From NCBI RefSeq assembly GCF_002078875.1, contig NC_034438.1:17789747-17853746 (forward strand): a stretch of DNA of 64,000 nt, in the 5' to 3' direction. Below are positions 10,733 through 23,100 of the stretch, piece after piece (position 1 is the first letter of the stretch; every line of letters begins with the position of its first letter). The position numbers were made by a program, and so were the translations under genes. Origin of the DNA: Numida meleagris (Eukaryota > Chordata > Aves > Galliformes > Numididae). The notes beneath the pieces are model-generated. The model was not told where the DNA came from. It did no database searches and saw only the letters and a program-made list of their open reading frames with translations.

Positions 10733-12968
10733 TGTGAAGGGATCTGTGTTGCTTCTCTAGCTAAAGTTATGTAGTATAGCTCCTTGAAATTTCCCAGAGA
10801 AAATGTGATGCCTTTGTAAATTCACTCAGAGTTTGAGCAGGAGGGTGTTTTAATTTTTTTTTCCTGAGAAATGTCTGCAGGCATATCCATCTCCCATCTT
10901 ACCTCTCTTGTTCTTCAGAGTCTGCATTTAGGATTCTGCATTGGGGGAAACTATTGGAGACGTGTAGATTGTAGCCTTTTCCTTACGTATGAAAAATGAT
11001 CTAGCTTTGAGTGACATGACCTATGCATGCAGAAATGCACATGCACACATGCGATTTGAATGTAATAGAAGAGGACACTGTAGGAAGGTTAGTGATAATT
11101 TATTTTCTACCATTGCCATTTTTACCTGTTCATGTTATTTGTGTCCCTTGTGATGCTTATCACGTTCTTTACTGTCCAGGATATACAGAAATTTAATTAC
11201 ATCCAGACTGAAGGGCCACTGCTTCACTCACTAGACTTGTTTTAGGTAACAAGAGATGCCATTTAAGTTGATAATGTTTGAAATGAGCTGGTCTGTAAGA
11301 ACTGACATGTACTGTAATCAGTGTACTGAATCTAGCTGCTGTTTATGCGGAAACGGTTATCAAAAGTTGGGAAATGCTTCTGTCTACATTGGAAATCTAT
11401 TTCAAAAAGAAGCTTGAGTGTGAAGGTAAAACACACAGATACTTTAATGAGTCCTCCTGAGTCTCTGCTTTTTTTCACTTGTTCCCTTCCAAAGTGGGCA
11501 TCTACAAATAATATTTGTACAGAAGAGTGACATTTGCTTAGGTGAAGATAATGGATTAATTATTCTGAAGATGTAACTTGGAAATACGCTTATTCTCCAG
11601 TTAAGCTGTAAATTAGTATAATTTCCTGAGAAGTGTTTTGTCTGATGAAACTGCTGAGAAAATGAAGCCATTGTTGCATGCAGAATGGGTGATACTTGGC
11701 TGTGGTTATGGTGACCTGATGCTTCCATGGTACAGATAGATTTGTTTCCACTCACTTAACTGCATGATACTCAGCTCTGAGGAACCAGTTCTCTCTGTCT
11801 GACTGGGCTGCTGGGAATGCATCTGTGGGGTGGCAAAGCCCAGCAGGCAGGCTGAAAGCAACTGGAGGGAACTCAGTGGCAAAGGAGAGAAAAGAAATGC
11901 CTGTGGCAATGGCAAAAGGGAGCAGGCACAAGCTAGTCTTGTGGGGGAGAAAGAGGACTGCAACAGTTTTCATCCAGACTTTGCAGCTGCGGGAAAGTCT
12001 TTTTTTCTGGGGCCAGTATAGTGTGTTTCTCCTTGCATTGCTAATCCTGCAATATTGTGATAATCTCAAATTATGCAGTTGTGTTGTAAAAAAAAAAAAA
12101 AAAAAAAAGTCAAAATCTTGGGTGCCTCAAGTAGACTCTTGATGGGGTTCTAATTTTTTCTTTTTTTTTAAATAAGCATATTTTTTGCTTCATATTAAGA
12201 GCACACCTGTTTCCTGATCAGCACATACCAGTCTTAAAATTACCTATGTACATTTGACACAACTACTCCTTCTAACAAGACAAATGAACCTGTAGGAGGC
12301 TTAAAGTAGTTTTTGTATTAAAGGTACTGTATGCTTAAATTCTCCCTAGGATGTGGACCTGTCCTTGCCTCTGAAAGAGGCGGACTGGCTCAGAAAGATG
12401 CTCAGATCAGCTCAGTGTTGATTATGTGACAATTCCAGAATGACTCTGTGTTCACAGCTGTAATCCGGAGCTATGAAAACTTCCTTGAGCAAGTTGTTTT
12501 ATAAACAGTGTATTTAAAAAAAAGAAAAAAAAAAAAAGGCAGTGGTATTGATTAAAATGAGTGTTTCTGAATCCTGTAGTATTACTCTTGATTACTTATT
12601 AAGAACTATGTATAATACTGCAGACTAACCTCAAGCATATGAAGATAAATAGATGTTGGTGAAAAGTGCCAGAGGCATGCTTGCAAGGAGGAGAGTTGTT
12701 TTGCATTTTGTGCTCAGATAGGGTGATGTGTGTAAGTAAAAATAAAGTGCTGAGTAAGGCAGGTCCTTTCAGGTGGATAGTATGTGTTCATGACACTATG
12801 TCTAACCACTAACATATGCTTGCAATGGCTTGGAAGTTGCACAGGCTTGTGTTTCTAGGCCTTCTGTATTTCTTACTCTGCAGGGGCTTGACCTTAGTTT
12901 TCCTTAAGTAACCTTCTCTTACTGCTTAATAGGGGTGGTCCTCATGTTATAATAGTTTCCTATTGTGC
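10733..12968. other. Intergenic, no gene recognised
   Basis: Contains a genomic run of 21 A at 12088-12108 and a second A-rich tract near 12518-12537. Several overlapping frames at 11.7-12.1 kb on both strands have no family resemblance. Confidence 0.6.
12088..12108. repeat. Poly(A) tract (21 A)
   Basis: Uninterrupted A run in otherwise unique sequence. There is no upstream retrocopy that I can recognise and no AATAAA just before it, so it is treated as simple repeat. Confidence 0.85.
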
Positions 12969-13507
12969 AAGGACTGCTCCAATACCTCATATTTTTTGAT
13001 GCTGGCCCACAATGTCAGAGTGGATGTTGGTGGTGTGGCAGTAGAGTTTGAACCTTCCTGCCAATATCCTGCTACATTTTGTTGCCGTGTGACAGACGGC
13101 AGCAGAGGGGCTCGGACAAAATGCATCTGACATGGAAGAGTGGATGAGGCACAGGTGTGTCGTAGAATTCCCTCATGAGGAAAAAATGGCACCCACTGAT
13201 GTTCATTGGCACTTGCTGAAGTTGATAGAGCTCAAGCAGTGGATGTGAGCACAGCGAGGTCGTGGGTGGTGCGTTTCAACAGTGGTGACAGTGACTGTGG
13301 GTCACCTCTGTTGGAGCGGATTTTTGTGAGTGTGGCATGCAGGCTCTGGCTTGTGGCTGGCAAAACTTCATAGCTAATGGTGGTGTCTGTGCTGAAAAAG
13401 AGTATTTTGTACCAGAGAACATGCTCTGTCAAATAGTGTTCTAATGGTCTTTGTATCTGTTGTAGTTTCCATGGTATTAAATAGGTGGCATGACTTCCGA
13501 GGCAACC
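12969..13507 (+). mobile_element. Galluhop-like mariner MITE, stand-alone copy
   Basis: An approximately 540-bp element from AGGACTGCTCC to ATAGGTGGCATGACTTCCGAGGCAACC, the degraded family termini. Internal blocks such as GTGTGACAGACGGCAGCAG, GTGGATGTGAGCACAG and GGTCTTTGTATCTG match the copies at 2.3-2.8 and 55.0-55.9 kb. No hAT ends flank this one, so it inserted independently of the composite. Confidence 0.85.
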
Positions 13508-15225
13508 TGTATTACAAGGGGAAAAATTAAGACTGAAAAATAGATTAGAAAACAGAGCTGGAGTTTTCTGTAGGATCACTAAGGCATTTTAGGAGTGAGG
13601 ATGAAGGCATCTTCCAGGTAAACCAGGGGTGTAAAAGTGCCCTCCTCTAAACGGGAAATTGTTGCTAGAAAAGGGCAGGAAGGGTGGAACGGCAAATCCC
13701 AGTGTGAAATAAAAAGAAATATGCACAGCCTGGCTTAACTCACATGTTGGGCAAAACTAGGCAGCTGCAGTGTAGGTTAAATCTGCATTTTTATTCAGCA
13801 TTTTTTTCATGTTTGGCTGCAAATAGGATAATACCCTAACAGGCTTCCTAGAGGTGTGTGGTCTCACAGATGAATTTTCGGCAGATTCTGTGGTGCAGAA
13901 GCAATGAGTCAACAGCAAAAGAACAGGTCCAGAAATTGCCCCTCACAATCCCAAACAGCAGGATGTAGACCAAGGCAGCCTCAGCCCCCAGGACACCCTC
14001 TGCTTCCTCCAGACACTTTGTGAAAGGCTACATCCAGCACTGGCCTCAAGGAGCAAGGGTGGAGCAGAAGCTATAATAGAGTGGAAAACAGTTTCTAAAG
14101 AATTACTAAGAAGAAGAGTGAAGGGGACTGTAAAGAGGCCTGGCTGGTGGGACTTGGCAGAGGAAGAGCCCACTGTTCAGCTGTCCACCCCTTCACTCCC
14201 CTCATTGCCTCTGCTGAGTGCGGGTGCAGTCACCTCCCAGTGGGCCTGAGCTGCTTGATGGCTAGGCAGCCTCCAAGGGGAGAGCTGAGAGCAGGGCGGG
14301 TCCTGGTGACATAACTGCAGGAGACATAGCGGCTGTAAGCATGCGCAGAATGGCTTCAGGGGAAGAAATTTGTCTGGTGGAGAAAGCTGCCAGGAGGAGG
14401 GCTGATGGAGAGCAGTGGTGTGCAGGCCCAGGCCTGGCTGAGGGTTCTGTGGTACAGCCAGTTGGTGCAAGAGCCACACGGTGCCTTTGTGTCTGAGAGC
14501 TCCAGTGGTGTCTGAGCCCTGGCAGAGTGAATGCAGGAGCAGGCAGGGAAAATAGTGAAATAACTGTTGTCCTCTTGCTGAGCATTTTGCTGGTGGGCAG
14601 AGGCTCATGGATGTTTGTGGATGGGAGGGTGTGGACGGCAGTGTGCCCAGAGCTCAGGAGAGGAGCCTAGTCCTGGAACTGCTTCAGTGTTAATTGTTTA
14701 AGAAAAAATGATAAAACTTTTCTGCCGTGTGAAACAACTGCGTTAAGATTCACCAGGCCAGGACATTTGACTTCATGAATCATTTACTTCTGTCTTGATT
14801 TTGTTACCCAGAAAGTAGAAAGCCACAGCAAAGATGAAATCTTTGTGATTACCTTTTGAAATGGCTGTGACACCGTCAGAGCTGCAGGGTGGGAAGGGAC
14901 CGAGTGTCCTTGCCTTTAGCAAGAGGTGGGAAAGGGCTGTTGCTCAGGGATGGGTGATGTGGTGAGCAGAGAGAGTCCTTGCTCTGTGGGATGTGCAGGG
15001 CATGCAGTCTGCGGAGGGGGAGTGGACACAGAAAGGATACTCGATAATGTTTGCTCATGTTAGCGGTGTACAGCAGCAGTGACACTGTGACTTGCAGTCA
15101 ACATCACATATTAACTTATGCGGAGTCAATGGTTATGCTTCTGGTGATCTTTTTCTATGCAAGAGTGCTTAATTACTCAGGGAAAGACTAGTCATTGTGT
15201 TTTTGGCTTACTTAGGCTTAAGCCT
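13508..15225. other. GC-richer intergenic sequence with spurious long frames
   Basis: Base composition rises between about 13.9 and 14.7 kb, and stop codons thin out, giving a 143-residue minus frame at 14177-14608. The frame is low-complexity (Leu/Pro/His/Gln/Cys) and I recognise no domain, so I do not call it a gene. Confidence 0.5.
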
Positions 15226-16232
15226 TTACTTTGGCAGAGTCCTTGCACTGATCTGACCACGGCCAGGCCAGGACTGAGCTGGTGACTGTCCCCTTCCAGG
15301 TGCTTTTTCGTATACTACTGCACAGTGGTCTTCTGGGGGCACCTTCTGAACCCTACTTCTGTGAACAGATGGAAGTCTGCTTTGAGGGAATTCTGGAGAA
15401 AAGAGCCCGGTGTGGTCAGAGAAAAGAGGAAAGATGTTGTTGCTTGGTTTTGGTGTATCTGATCCCCAAGAAGATGACGCTGCTGAGTGTTTTGTCACCC
15501 AAACCCCCATAGCAATTAGCATCGAGGATGTGAAATACCAGAGTGATGGAAAGAAGTGTGTGGCTTCATGTGGTGTAGAAGTGGTATTGCTTAGCCAAGG
15601 GATCAAACTTAGCAACCAATAGTCTAGTTCTTATTTTCTTTTTTTTAAAATCTTCTAGTCCTTTCACTTTTCACTCCCTTTTCCTATTACCTCGTCCTTA
15701 ATCTCTGAAACTGCACAGGTTCTTCTCCTGTGTTTGATTGTCTCTGGCTCCTTCTTTATTTTACATAAGCTTCAAAGCCCCCTGTAACGTCAGCATTCCC
15801 ATCCAGTGTGTCACTTCTCACTCGGATTCAAGAGGGCGACACCTGCCTTTGGCCAGTGATGCCAGCTTGCATCACTCGCATAGTCTGTTCCCAAAGGGCA
15901 CCCTTATGCTTTCCTCCATACTGTCTCCAGAGGTCAGCAAATTTACCTCGCTGTCTTCTGACAACCTCCCGCAAAAGTCCCAGAATGAAACGAAGCAAAA
16001 CAAGGAGCCCTGGGGAGTCGGGCTGCTCCGACCTCTGCCTGGCTCCCCGTCCATACTGTGTGTTAACACTCTCCGCTTCCAGCTGTGTTAACACTCTCCG
16101 CTTCCAGCTCTCTACCCCTGTAAAAGCAATTCTTCCCTGCGTCTTAAGCCTGTGAAGCTTCTGGCCCCGAACTGGCAACATCTAACCTGCGCAGTAGCAC
16201 TGCTGAGCCTGGTAAGAACAATCTTGCAGCGG
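15226..16232. other. ORF-dense stretch upstream of a CpG-rich patch
   Basis: Open frames overlap on both strands (minus 15226-15615, 129 residues; minus 15828-16181, 117; plus 15738-16091, 117; plus 15808-16155, 115). None shows a recognisable domain. Overlap in several frames fits GC-rich sequence or an old unrecognised repeat better than a coding gene. A possible 5' splice site, CTGGTAAGA, lies near 16209-16217. Confidence 0.4.
16059..16108. repeat. Perfect 25-bp tandem duplication
   Basis: Bases 16059-16083 are repeated exactly at 16084-16108; the unit includes GTTAACACTCTCCGCTTCC. Zero divergence suggests a recent slippage or polymorphic event. It lies 125 bp before the CpG patch. Confidence 0.9.
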
Positions 16233-16241
16233 CTGAAATTT

Positions 16242-16251
16242 CTTCCGGAAG
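16242..16251. promoter_or_regulatory. Palindromic ETS-type site
   Basis: CTTCCGGAAG contains two head-to-head GGAA cores, a typical ETS/GABP binding arrangement in CpG-island promoters. It lies at the upstream edge of the CpG patch. Confidence 0.5.
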
Positions 16252-16362
16252 CTTTCAGCCCCCCAGGGTGCCCCGTGCAGCCCCCGAGCGCGCACTCGCC
16301 CCCCACCGCGGCTGGTGTCCCGGACAGGACGCAGCGGCCGGCCGTGGCCGTGCGCTCGGCAG

Positions 16363-16379
16363 CCAGCAGAGGGCGCTGG
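16363..16379 (+). promoter_or_regulatory. Strong CTCF-type core motif
   Basis: CCAGCAGAGGGCGCTGG fits the vertebrate CTCF core (CCASYAGRKGGCRS) at essentially every position, in forward orientation, within the CpG patch. CTCF is an 11-zinc-finger protein that anchors chromatin loops, and motif orientation sets loop direction. Binding in vivo is not shown by sequence. Confidence 0.65.
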
Positions 16380-16452
16380 AGGCCCGCGGGTGGCTCTCAC
16401 CGCGCTGCCGGCGTTCTGCTTCCTGTTGTTTTCCTGCACTAGTGTAAATAAA

Positions 16453-19241
16453 CGTTCTGTGGCGGTTTATTTTATTTTATTGCTTTATTTTTTGCACTTA
16501 CTGTGCAGAGATAATCGTGCTGTTTAAGGAGATACTCTACTTTGCTAAAATTACAGCTAGAGATGTTGTTAAGCAGAGCAGTCCACGTGCATGGGTGTAC
16601 TGTAAATCAAGGAGGGCAAGAGGTTTCTGTTATATTGTTAACTGCGCAAGCTCTGTGCATACGTGAACATTTGTTTAAAGAAAAGCTGGAGGCAAAATCA
16701 GCTGTGTTCTCCATCCGGATGTGATTTTTCCTTCAGTACATCTGTTAAATAACTGCTGGTTGCATTCAAGTGCTGTGATGATGTTGTTTCCAAACTTTGC
16801 ACTTCGGTTTGCGAAAGGCTGATGCTTTCTGATCCAAACACATCCTACACTCAGTGAGGCCTTGGTGTCTGAGTTCACAACAGGGCAGTCACTTCTTCAT
16901 TAGAAAAATAAAATACAGAACTGAAAGGTTTATTCTGACTGTTCAGCATGGGAAGCTGACACTAGAGGACAGCAAAGAAGTAGTGGATATGTGCTCTTAT
17001 CTCTGCATTTGCAGATAGAAATTGTCTAATTGGAGCTGACCTGAGATGGTGAATGTCTGCAACTTGCAGCTGACTGGAGAGTTCTCTTTTTCAGTGGATT
17101 TTTAGAAGATCTCTCTTCCACACTTTTCTTGTTACTACTGTAGGGAAAGGGTTACTTCCCCATCTGCCCACCTCTAATGTGAGTTAAAGGTGAATTTTTG
17201 CTACACCTCTGAAGCAAAACCTTCATTTTGCTCATCTAAAATACACCACTTAAATCAGAAAATAAACTTTCACTCCTCTAAAAACCAACCAAACAAAAAC
17301 CAACTCACCAGCAAACAGTCTTTTAAAAGAAGTGCTCTGCCTTCATCTATAACTGCTTCTTCAAGTGCTCCCTTCTGCCTGTGAGAAGAGCTCGAACCTT
17401 TCTGTAATCCCTTTGTGTCAGCAGTGATATCGTGCAGTATTTCAAACCTAAGGATTTCTCCTGATTATGCCAGAGTTAGAACAGATTGCAACTTTTGCAA
17501 CAACTTCTGCACATTAGTGGTTACAGTGATGCTACCTGAGGAGGACTGTGCTCGGTAGGTGATGCATCAGTTGTGCTGATGCAGCCAGGTGGAATCACCG
17601 TGCAGTGGTGCTTGAAGGAAGTCACAGAACACCACTCCCAGAATATTACTTTCATAGACTGTAAGAGATGCCCAAATTGTTTGTTTTGTCTAGGAAAGAA
17701 TGTCTTGTAGCATGTCTCACATTACAGGTAAAAGCAGAATACAAAATATGAAGGGTCAAGCTGCTAGGGCAGTAGTGGGTGTGAAGGTGCTTCTGCTATG
17801 TGTACTTGCCATTCTCTGCTTTCTGGAGGAACTGGACAATAGAGCAGGGAGAAGCACGGGAGTACTGAACAACCATGTTATAATTGCGGGCTGTGTAGGA
17901 TGCAGCGTATTCTGCAGGTGAGAGTTTTGAAGTAGGAAATGTACCTTCTGCTGAAGGCTTGAGCTTTTTTTCTCGTTCAGCCTTTTATAACCCTCTGCTG
18001 GAGATGGAAATCTGTTTAGACAGGCTTCCAAGTACACACTAGTGCTGCTGATTTTTAACCCCACAGAAAACTCTTTAAAGCCAACATATACCTGTGTGCA
18101 TCTCTATGTGTATTCAAGCATATCTATGCAATATGATTCTCCTTTTCCTGTCTATGTTTCACTGATAAAGGGCACATTTGTCAGATTTTTATAACCATCA
18201 CTGTGGCACTCAGACCCAGGTATGGGAAGTTACATAGGTCGCTGCAGCTGGTGGGGCCTCAGGCCCCGTGGAAGGCACCCACCTGCAGGACATGCTGCCA
18301 TGTGTAAGCTGAATGTCTCCCTCCAACTTGGAGTGCCTCAAAAGAGTTGTAACAAGTCAAAGCCACGTATGCTTGCTGCTGATTAAAACTATCTCTTGCT
18401 GAAGCAAAATATAAACGCTCTGGTGGAGGCTCAGAGCTCACTAGTTATTTTCTGAGTCTGTTGTGCATGGACTGCAAATATCGGAGTGAGAACCTGGAAG
18501 AGCAGATGAGGAGTAATGGTGCTCCCTCCTCCACATGCCACCCGTTCAGTAGCCCATAGACGACACCTTCTGATCTCTCTACAAACATCTTTTTAGTAGA
18601 TGTGTGTAGTGATGGCCACCTTTCCCAAGATATCAGGTCACCTATAATTTCCTGAAGATGTCAAACCATCACTCACAAGGTAAGAAGGATGGTCTGTCCC
18701 TCTGCCATGTTCTCTTCCAGCTTGGGAAGCATCGCAGGGCACAAGGCTGCTGCAGGGAGCTGCCGCTGCCATGTGTACACTCTGAGTGCGTGACAAATGG
18801 ATCTGCCTTTTAGGATTTATCCCAAGAAAATATGTTTGTTTTTTTTTTTTTCCTGAAGCATGAAACTTATATTTGTGTTTGAGCAGTGAATTGGCTCACT
18901 AACCAGGAAAATCAGAGACAGTCTTTCCACAGTTTATTTACAATATGTCTAAAACCCACAATGTGTAATGTAGAGACAGAAACCTCTTCTCACAGCATTT
19001 GTACATACAGATCAATATATTCTGGGGTTAAAGCGAACACAGTCCAATGAACCTATCCTGTTTATTTGTTGATTTCATAGATGTTACAATGGGCATGGGT
19101 TTACCTTTGTGAAACAAAAGCAGCAATCAGCTCTTGGCTTTTGTGCGTGGCGTCTTTTCTAAATGGAATGCAAATATGCTTTCCTGTTATTTAGCATCAC
19201 TGCTGGTCACATTAAAAAGGAGACAGAGGGAAAAACAAATT
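16453..19241. other. Intergenic, no gene recognised
   Basis: Unique-looking sequence with only short broken frames. Nothing assignable by eye. A 12-13 T run lies near 18840. Confidence 0.6.
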
Positions 19242-19467
19242 ATAGAATCAAAGAATTAGCTAGGTTGGAAAAGATCTACAAGACCGTCCAGTCCAACCAT
19301 CCACCTACCACCAATAACTCCACTAAACCATGTCTTTCAACAGTATATCTAAATGTTTCTTGAACACCTCCAGGGACGGTGACTCAACCACCTCCCTGGG
19401 CAGCCCATTCCAGTAGAATTTCCTAATGTCCAGCCTAAATCTCCCCTGGCGCAACTTGAGGCCATAA
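19242..19467 (-). mobile_element. CR1 LINE 3'-end fragment
   Basis: Starts with the reverse complement of the CR1 tail (ATAGAATCAAAGAATTAGC, TAGGTTGGAAAAGATC) and continues through TCCAGTCCAACCATC and CCTCCCTGGGCAGCCCATTCC to GCGCAACTTGAGGCC. These are the antisense of the C-terminal ORF2 and 3' UTR of CR1. The 5' end is truncated, as is usual for CR1. Confidence 0.9.
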
Positions 19468-20000
19468 TAATTTAACTTGTGTTGCTGTAACTCATTACCT
19501 GCAGATATTACGGCTTCTTTTTGTTCCCTTTTTATTGAGCTATGAAAATAAGCTACTTCACTTCCTACTGACTTCGAGCATTTTTGTGTCCATATTAATT
19601 TGAGCAGTTTTCCCTTTTCTTCCTGCTTCTCTCAGGTTCTATAAGCTGCGCAGATCCTGTGCACCAGATTTGATTTTCAGCCATGCAGAGACAGCTTGAT
19701 TAAAACATTTTTCTTTCCCACTCCTCAAGAGCTCAGTAGGAACAGAGATATTTTATTACCAGAACCATATCTATATACAAAGTCAAGATTTTCTTGGACC
19801 TGACACCAGCTGGCAGTATTCATCTAAGTATGCCGATTTGCATTTTATGAGCTTTAAATCTGTAGCTGTATTCTGGTTCTACTTCCCTCAACATGAACAC
19901 TAGGTACAGTCAGTCACATTTTGATTTTCCTGAATTTTATAGCATAGCTGAACTGAAGTTATACACTTGTCATCAGTAGGAATGGAAATGGCCCAGATTT

Positions 20001-20150
20001 CACAGAGTCACAGAATGGTTGAGGTTGGCAGGGACCTGTGGCTGTCACCTGGTGAAAGCTGAGCTCAAGCCAAGACTCCCAGAGCAGGCTGCCAAGGATC
20101 GTGTCCAGGTGGCTTTTGAATATCTCTGAAGAGGGGGATCTTCAGGGATG
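20001..20150 (-). mobile_element. CR1 LINE 3'-end fragment
   Basis: CACAGAGTCACAGAATGGTTGAGGTTGGCAGGGACC is the antisense CR1 3' end, split here as CACAGAATGGTTGAGG and TTGGCAGGGACC. It is followed by CAGGCTGCCAAGGATCG and GTCCAGGTGGCTTTTGAATA. Severely 5'-truncated. It accounts for the C-terminal 40 or so codons of the long minus frame ending at 20045. Confidence 0.88.
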
Positions 20151-23100
20151 GGCAGGGGGTTCAAACCTGCCACAATGACTGTTGCCTGCTGAGGCAGTGG
20201 GCTCCTGGCACAGAGGTCACATTCAGGTCCGTGCCCCAGGGGCTCTTTCTGTGGTGAGGCCCAGCACACAGAGCTTGGCTGTGTGCCATCATGGTGTGAG
20301 GGCAGCCAGTTTGAGTGGCTGTGATGGGGCTGTGCATGGGCCTGTGGGCTTTGCATCATCGTGCTGCACTGTAGTATGGTGAGTATGACATCAGAGTGCA
20401 TCCCATCCTGTACTGGACTCTGCTCTGCAGAGCCACGTCCCTGCTGGAGGTAGGTGATTGTCAAAGCTACCAACCTGTGTGGGTGCTCAAAAATTTTCTC
20501 TCTTGTTGCTGCAGCAGGGAAAGTGTAAAATTGTATGCATCTGTGCATGCAGGTGCTGGGGGTTAGCCACAAAGAGAAGAGAGGAATGGAGCCAAACCCT
20601 TGCCAGAAGTCTTAAATCTCTGCTGACTTCACTGCAGCAGATTGGCTGAAGTGTCCCATTTATTAGTGCACACAGAAGTCTAAAAAGCTCTCCTTACAGC
20701 TGTGGAGTGTCCACTTTATCTGTTGCTCTGCCAGAACAGCAGCCATGAGAGGGCTTGGCCCTAATACTGGCTTGCTTCTGCTGAGCCTTTGGTGCTTGCT
20801 AGGTGCTGGATTACCACAGATAGCAGCAAACTGTGCATCTTCACTGCTGTTCATCCTCTGTTTTTATTGCCAGGATGTGGAACAAAGCAAAGAAAGCAAA
20901 CAAAGTGAAATGGAGAGGAAAGCAGAGGAACAATTCTTTCTCTGTTGGAATGGATGGAAAGGAAAACCTTTTCGTAGGAAAGGATTTTAGAGGCTGAATG
21001 CCTGGTGTTTGTCCACCTCAAAAGCGGTCCTTTTGCAGAAGAAACTGCTCTCCAGTGTTTAGATAACCTATAGTATTCTGCTGTTGGCAGTGGGAGAACT
21101 AATGCTGAGGGAGGGAGGGTGGAGGAGAAATGGTTTTCTGACAGAACTGCATGCCCCTGTCCAGAAGGGTGGTACCAGCTATGGAGGTGGCACCTTTGTG
21201 ATGATGGATGAAAGATGAATGTTTAGATTCCTGGAGGTTCTTCAAAGTTTGGCAGTGAATTCGGGGATGGTTTTGCTAAGACAAAAAAGGATTTCTAAAA
21301 ACAAAACAAAACTCAACCCCAAAGTAAAACAAATAAAACAAAATTACCACAGTTTGGGAAGAAGTTTGGATGGCTGTAATTGTCAGCAGGTACAAAGCTC
21401 ACATTGTATGTTTAATCTGTGCATTTGAGAGGTGGCAGTACCTTAAAACCTGGTGATATTAAATACTCTTAAAACAGTGTATGAGGTAGAATTGGTGTCT
21501 TCAAAGAGCTTGCACACATTTCTTCAGGTCTTTTCTCCCTGGATTTTAGAACATGAAGGATTTTGTATGCAAGATATGCTACTTGTTGAAAGCACCAATG
21601 TCTGACCTAAAATACTGGATGTTACAAAAACCAAAGGAAGAGTAAAATAACAACATAGTTGACAAGCACGATTTTGCTGCTTTCTGCTGTGCCAGAGCAT
21701 GAAGAAGCCGAGCCTTCCTGGCATCCTCAGACAACTGCTTTTCTCCCCATTTTTCATAGATTGCTCCACTGAAATCAAGTCAGCCCCAGGATGCAATATC
21801 GCCTTGCAAAGACATTGTAGACATATATTGGAATCTGCAGCCCAGCTGACCTCAGATGGAGCTGATGGCAGAGGTGGAGACAAAGGCTCTTCTGCTGGTG
21901 TATGGGCTTCTCTGCTAGCAGTGCTCCATCCCACGACGGGTTTGTTGTTGTGACAGTGGGCAAATGTTGCCAGGTAAACTGACCTCTGAACAGTGAGGTA
22001 TTTGTTATTCCTGTTGGTCCTGTTCTGGTGCCCTCCGGTTCAAGCAGAACTGTAGTTTTAGGTAGCTTCCTTCTGATTTTTAGCTTCATCCTGGCCCACT
22101 GCCCTGTGATGATTCAGTTGCATGCTCCTGGCTTCAAAAGCTTATGAACTTCCTTTTTGTTAGCGTGCAGGTAAAACTGTGATTAAATCTTTTTACTTAT
22201 TATATGTAGGCTCATAAAATTGACATATTTTCACATTTTTTCCTTCATGTAGTATTCATGGTTGGACAATGCTACTTTTAATATTGCTATAAAATATCTC
22301 TATTTCATGTCATTGTTGAATGGAGTGGATAACAGACAGTGAGGTATTTCCCTATCCAGGCTGGCCACCTTCTCCTATCATGCATTGTCTGAAAACAGGT
22401 TAGAGTTTCCTAATCACTTGGGTTTTCTGTGAATATCTATAAAATTTGGATAGAACTACATGTACTAGTTAGCATTAATTTGGCCTGTGAGAAAAGGAGG
22501 GATCTGAGCTTTTAGCAGTTAAGATCATGCCCTAAAAAAGATGGAAAATGAACAGGTGGCAGCTCTTCAGATGGGCAGTTCTTCTTATGGATCTGTGTCT
22601 GATGCCATGAGCACTGCATAGAGGAAACTATGCCCTGTGTAACTCTGACAGCTCCTTTCCATCACAGTCAATCAGAAGTGCACACAAATTAATTAGCCCT
22701 TTTTAAAAAGGAAGTCCTTAATCAGGGCCTGGTACTGTAGTAATTACATCCAGTTCCTTGAGGGCTTGTGAAGTAGTTGCTGATTTAAGGATATCTTTGG
22801 GTTGGAAGTATATATATGAGGAAGTATTTGGAAAGCAGTAAGCAACTCTAACCTTTTCAAAGGGCATGTTTATTTTATTGTTACATAAATCATGCAGCAC
22901 TGTAAAATCAGCAGTTCCAACAGCTGGGAAAGGTTGTTCCTCGTGTGTATTCTGGTATACACAAACTATGCTTAGGTTTTGAAGAGTGTACTCCTTGGGA
23001 AGGTTTGCTATATTTAAGAGTTGGTGTCAGCTTCTAAACTGATAGTTTATCTGGGAGTACATGCATGAATTTCATATAATGTGCTCCAATGGGAACAGGG

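Larger units (their letters stand above)
16233..16420. promoter_or_regulatory. Small isolated CpG-rich patch (candidate promoter or boundary)
   Basis: A block of under 200 bp with roughly two dozen CpGs by eye (clusters such as GAGCGCGC, CACCGCGG, GCGGCCGGCCG and CCCGCGGG) sits in CpG-poor surroundings. It contains a palindromic ETS site and a CTCF-type motif, each entered separately. No TATA box was seen. An AATAAA at 16447-16452 follows on the + strand. It could be the promoter of a non-coding transcript in either direction, or a CTCF-bound hypomethylated site. It falls below the classic 200-bp island length threshold unless the flanks are counted. Confidence 0.55.

Noticed and set aside
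12088..12108. Poly(A) tract as the tail of a processed pseudogene
   Set aside because: No AATAAA just upstream and no recognisable retrocopied coding sequence or target duplication.
14177..14608. 143-residue minus-strand frame in GC-rich DNA
   Set aside because: Leu/Pro/Cys/His-rich low-complexity peptide, overlapped by another open frame (14262-14585). Stop depletion is explained by base composition.
20045..20572. 175-residue minus-strand frame
   Set aside because: Its C-terminal part is CR1 3'-end sequence. The remainder is His/Gln/Ser/Pro-rich with no domain or splice context.
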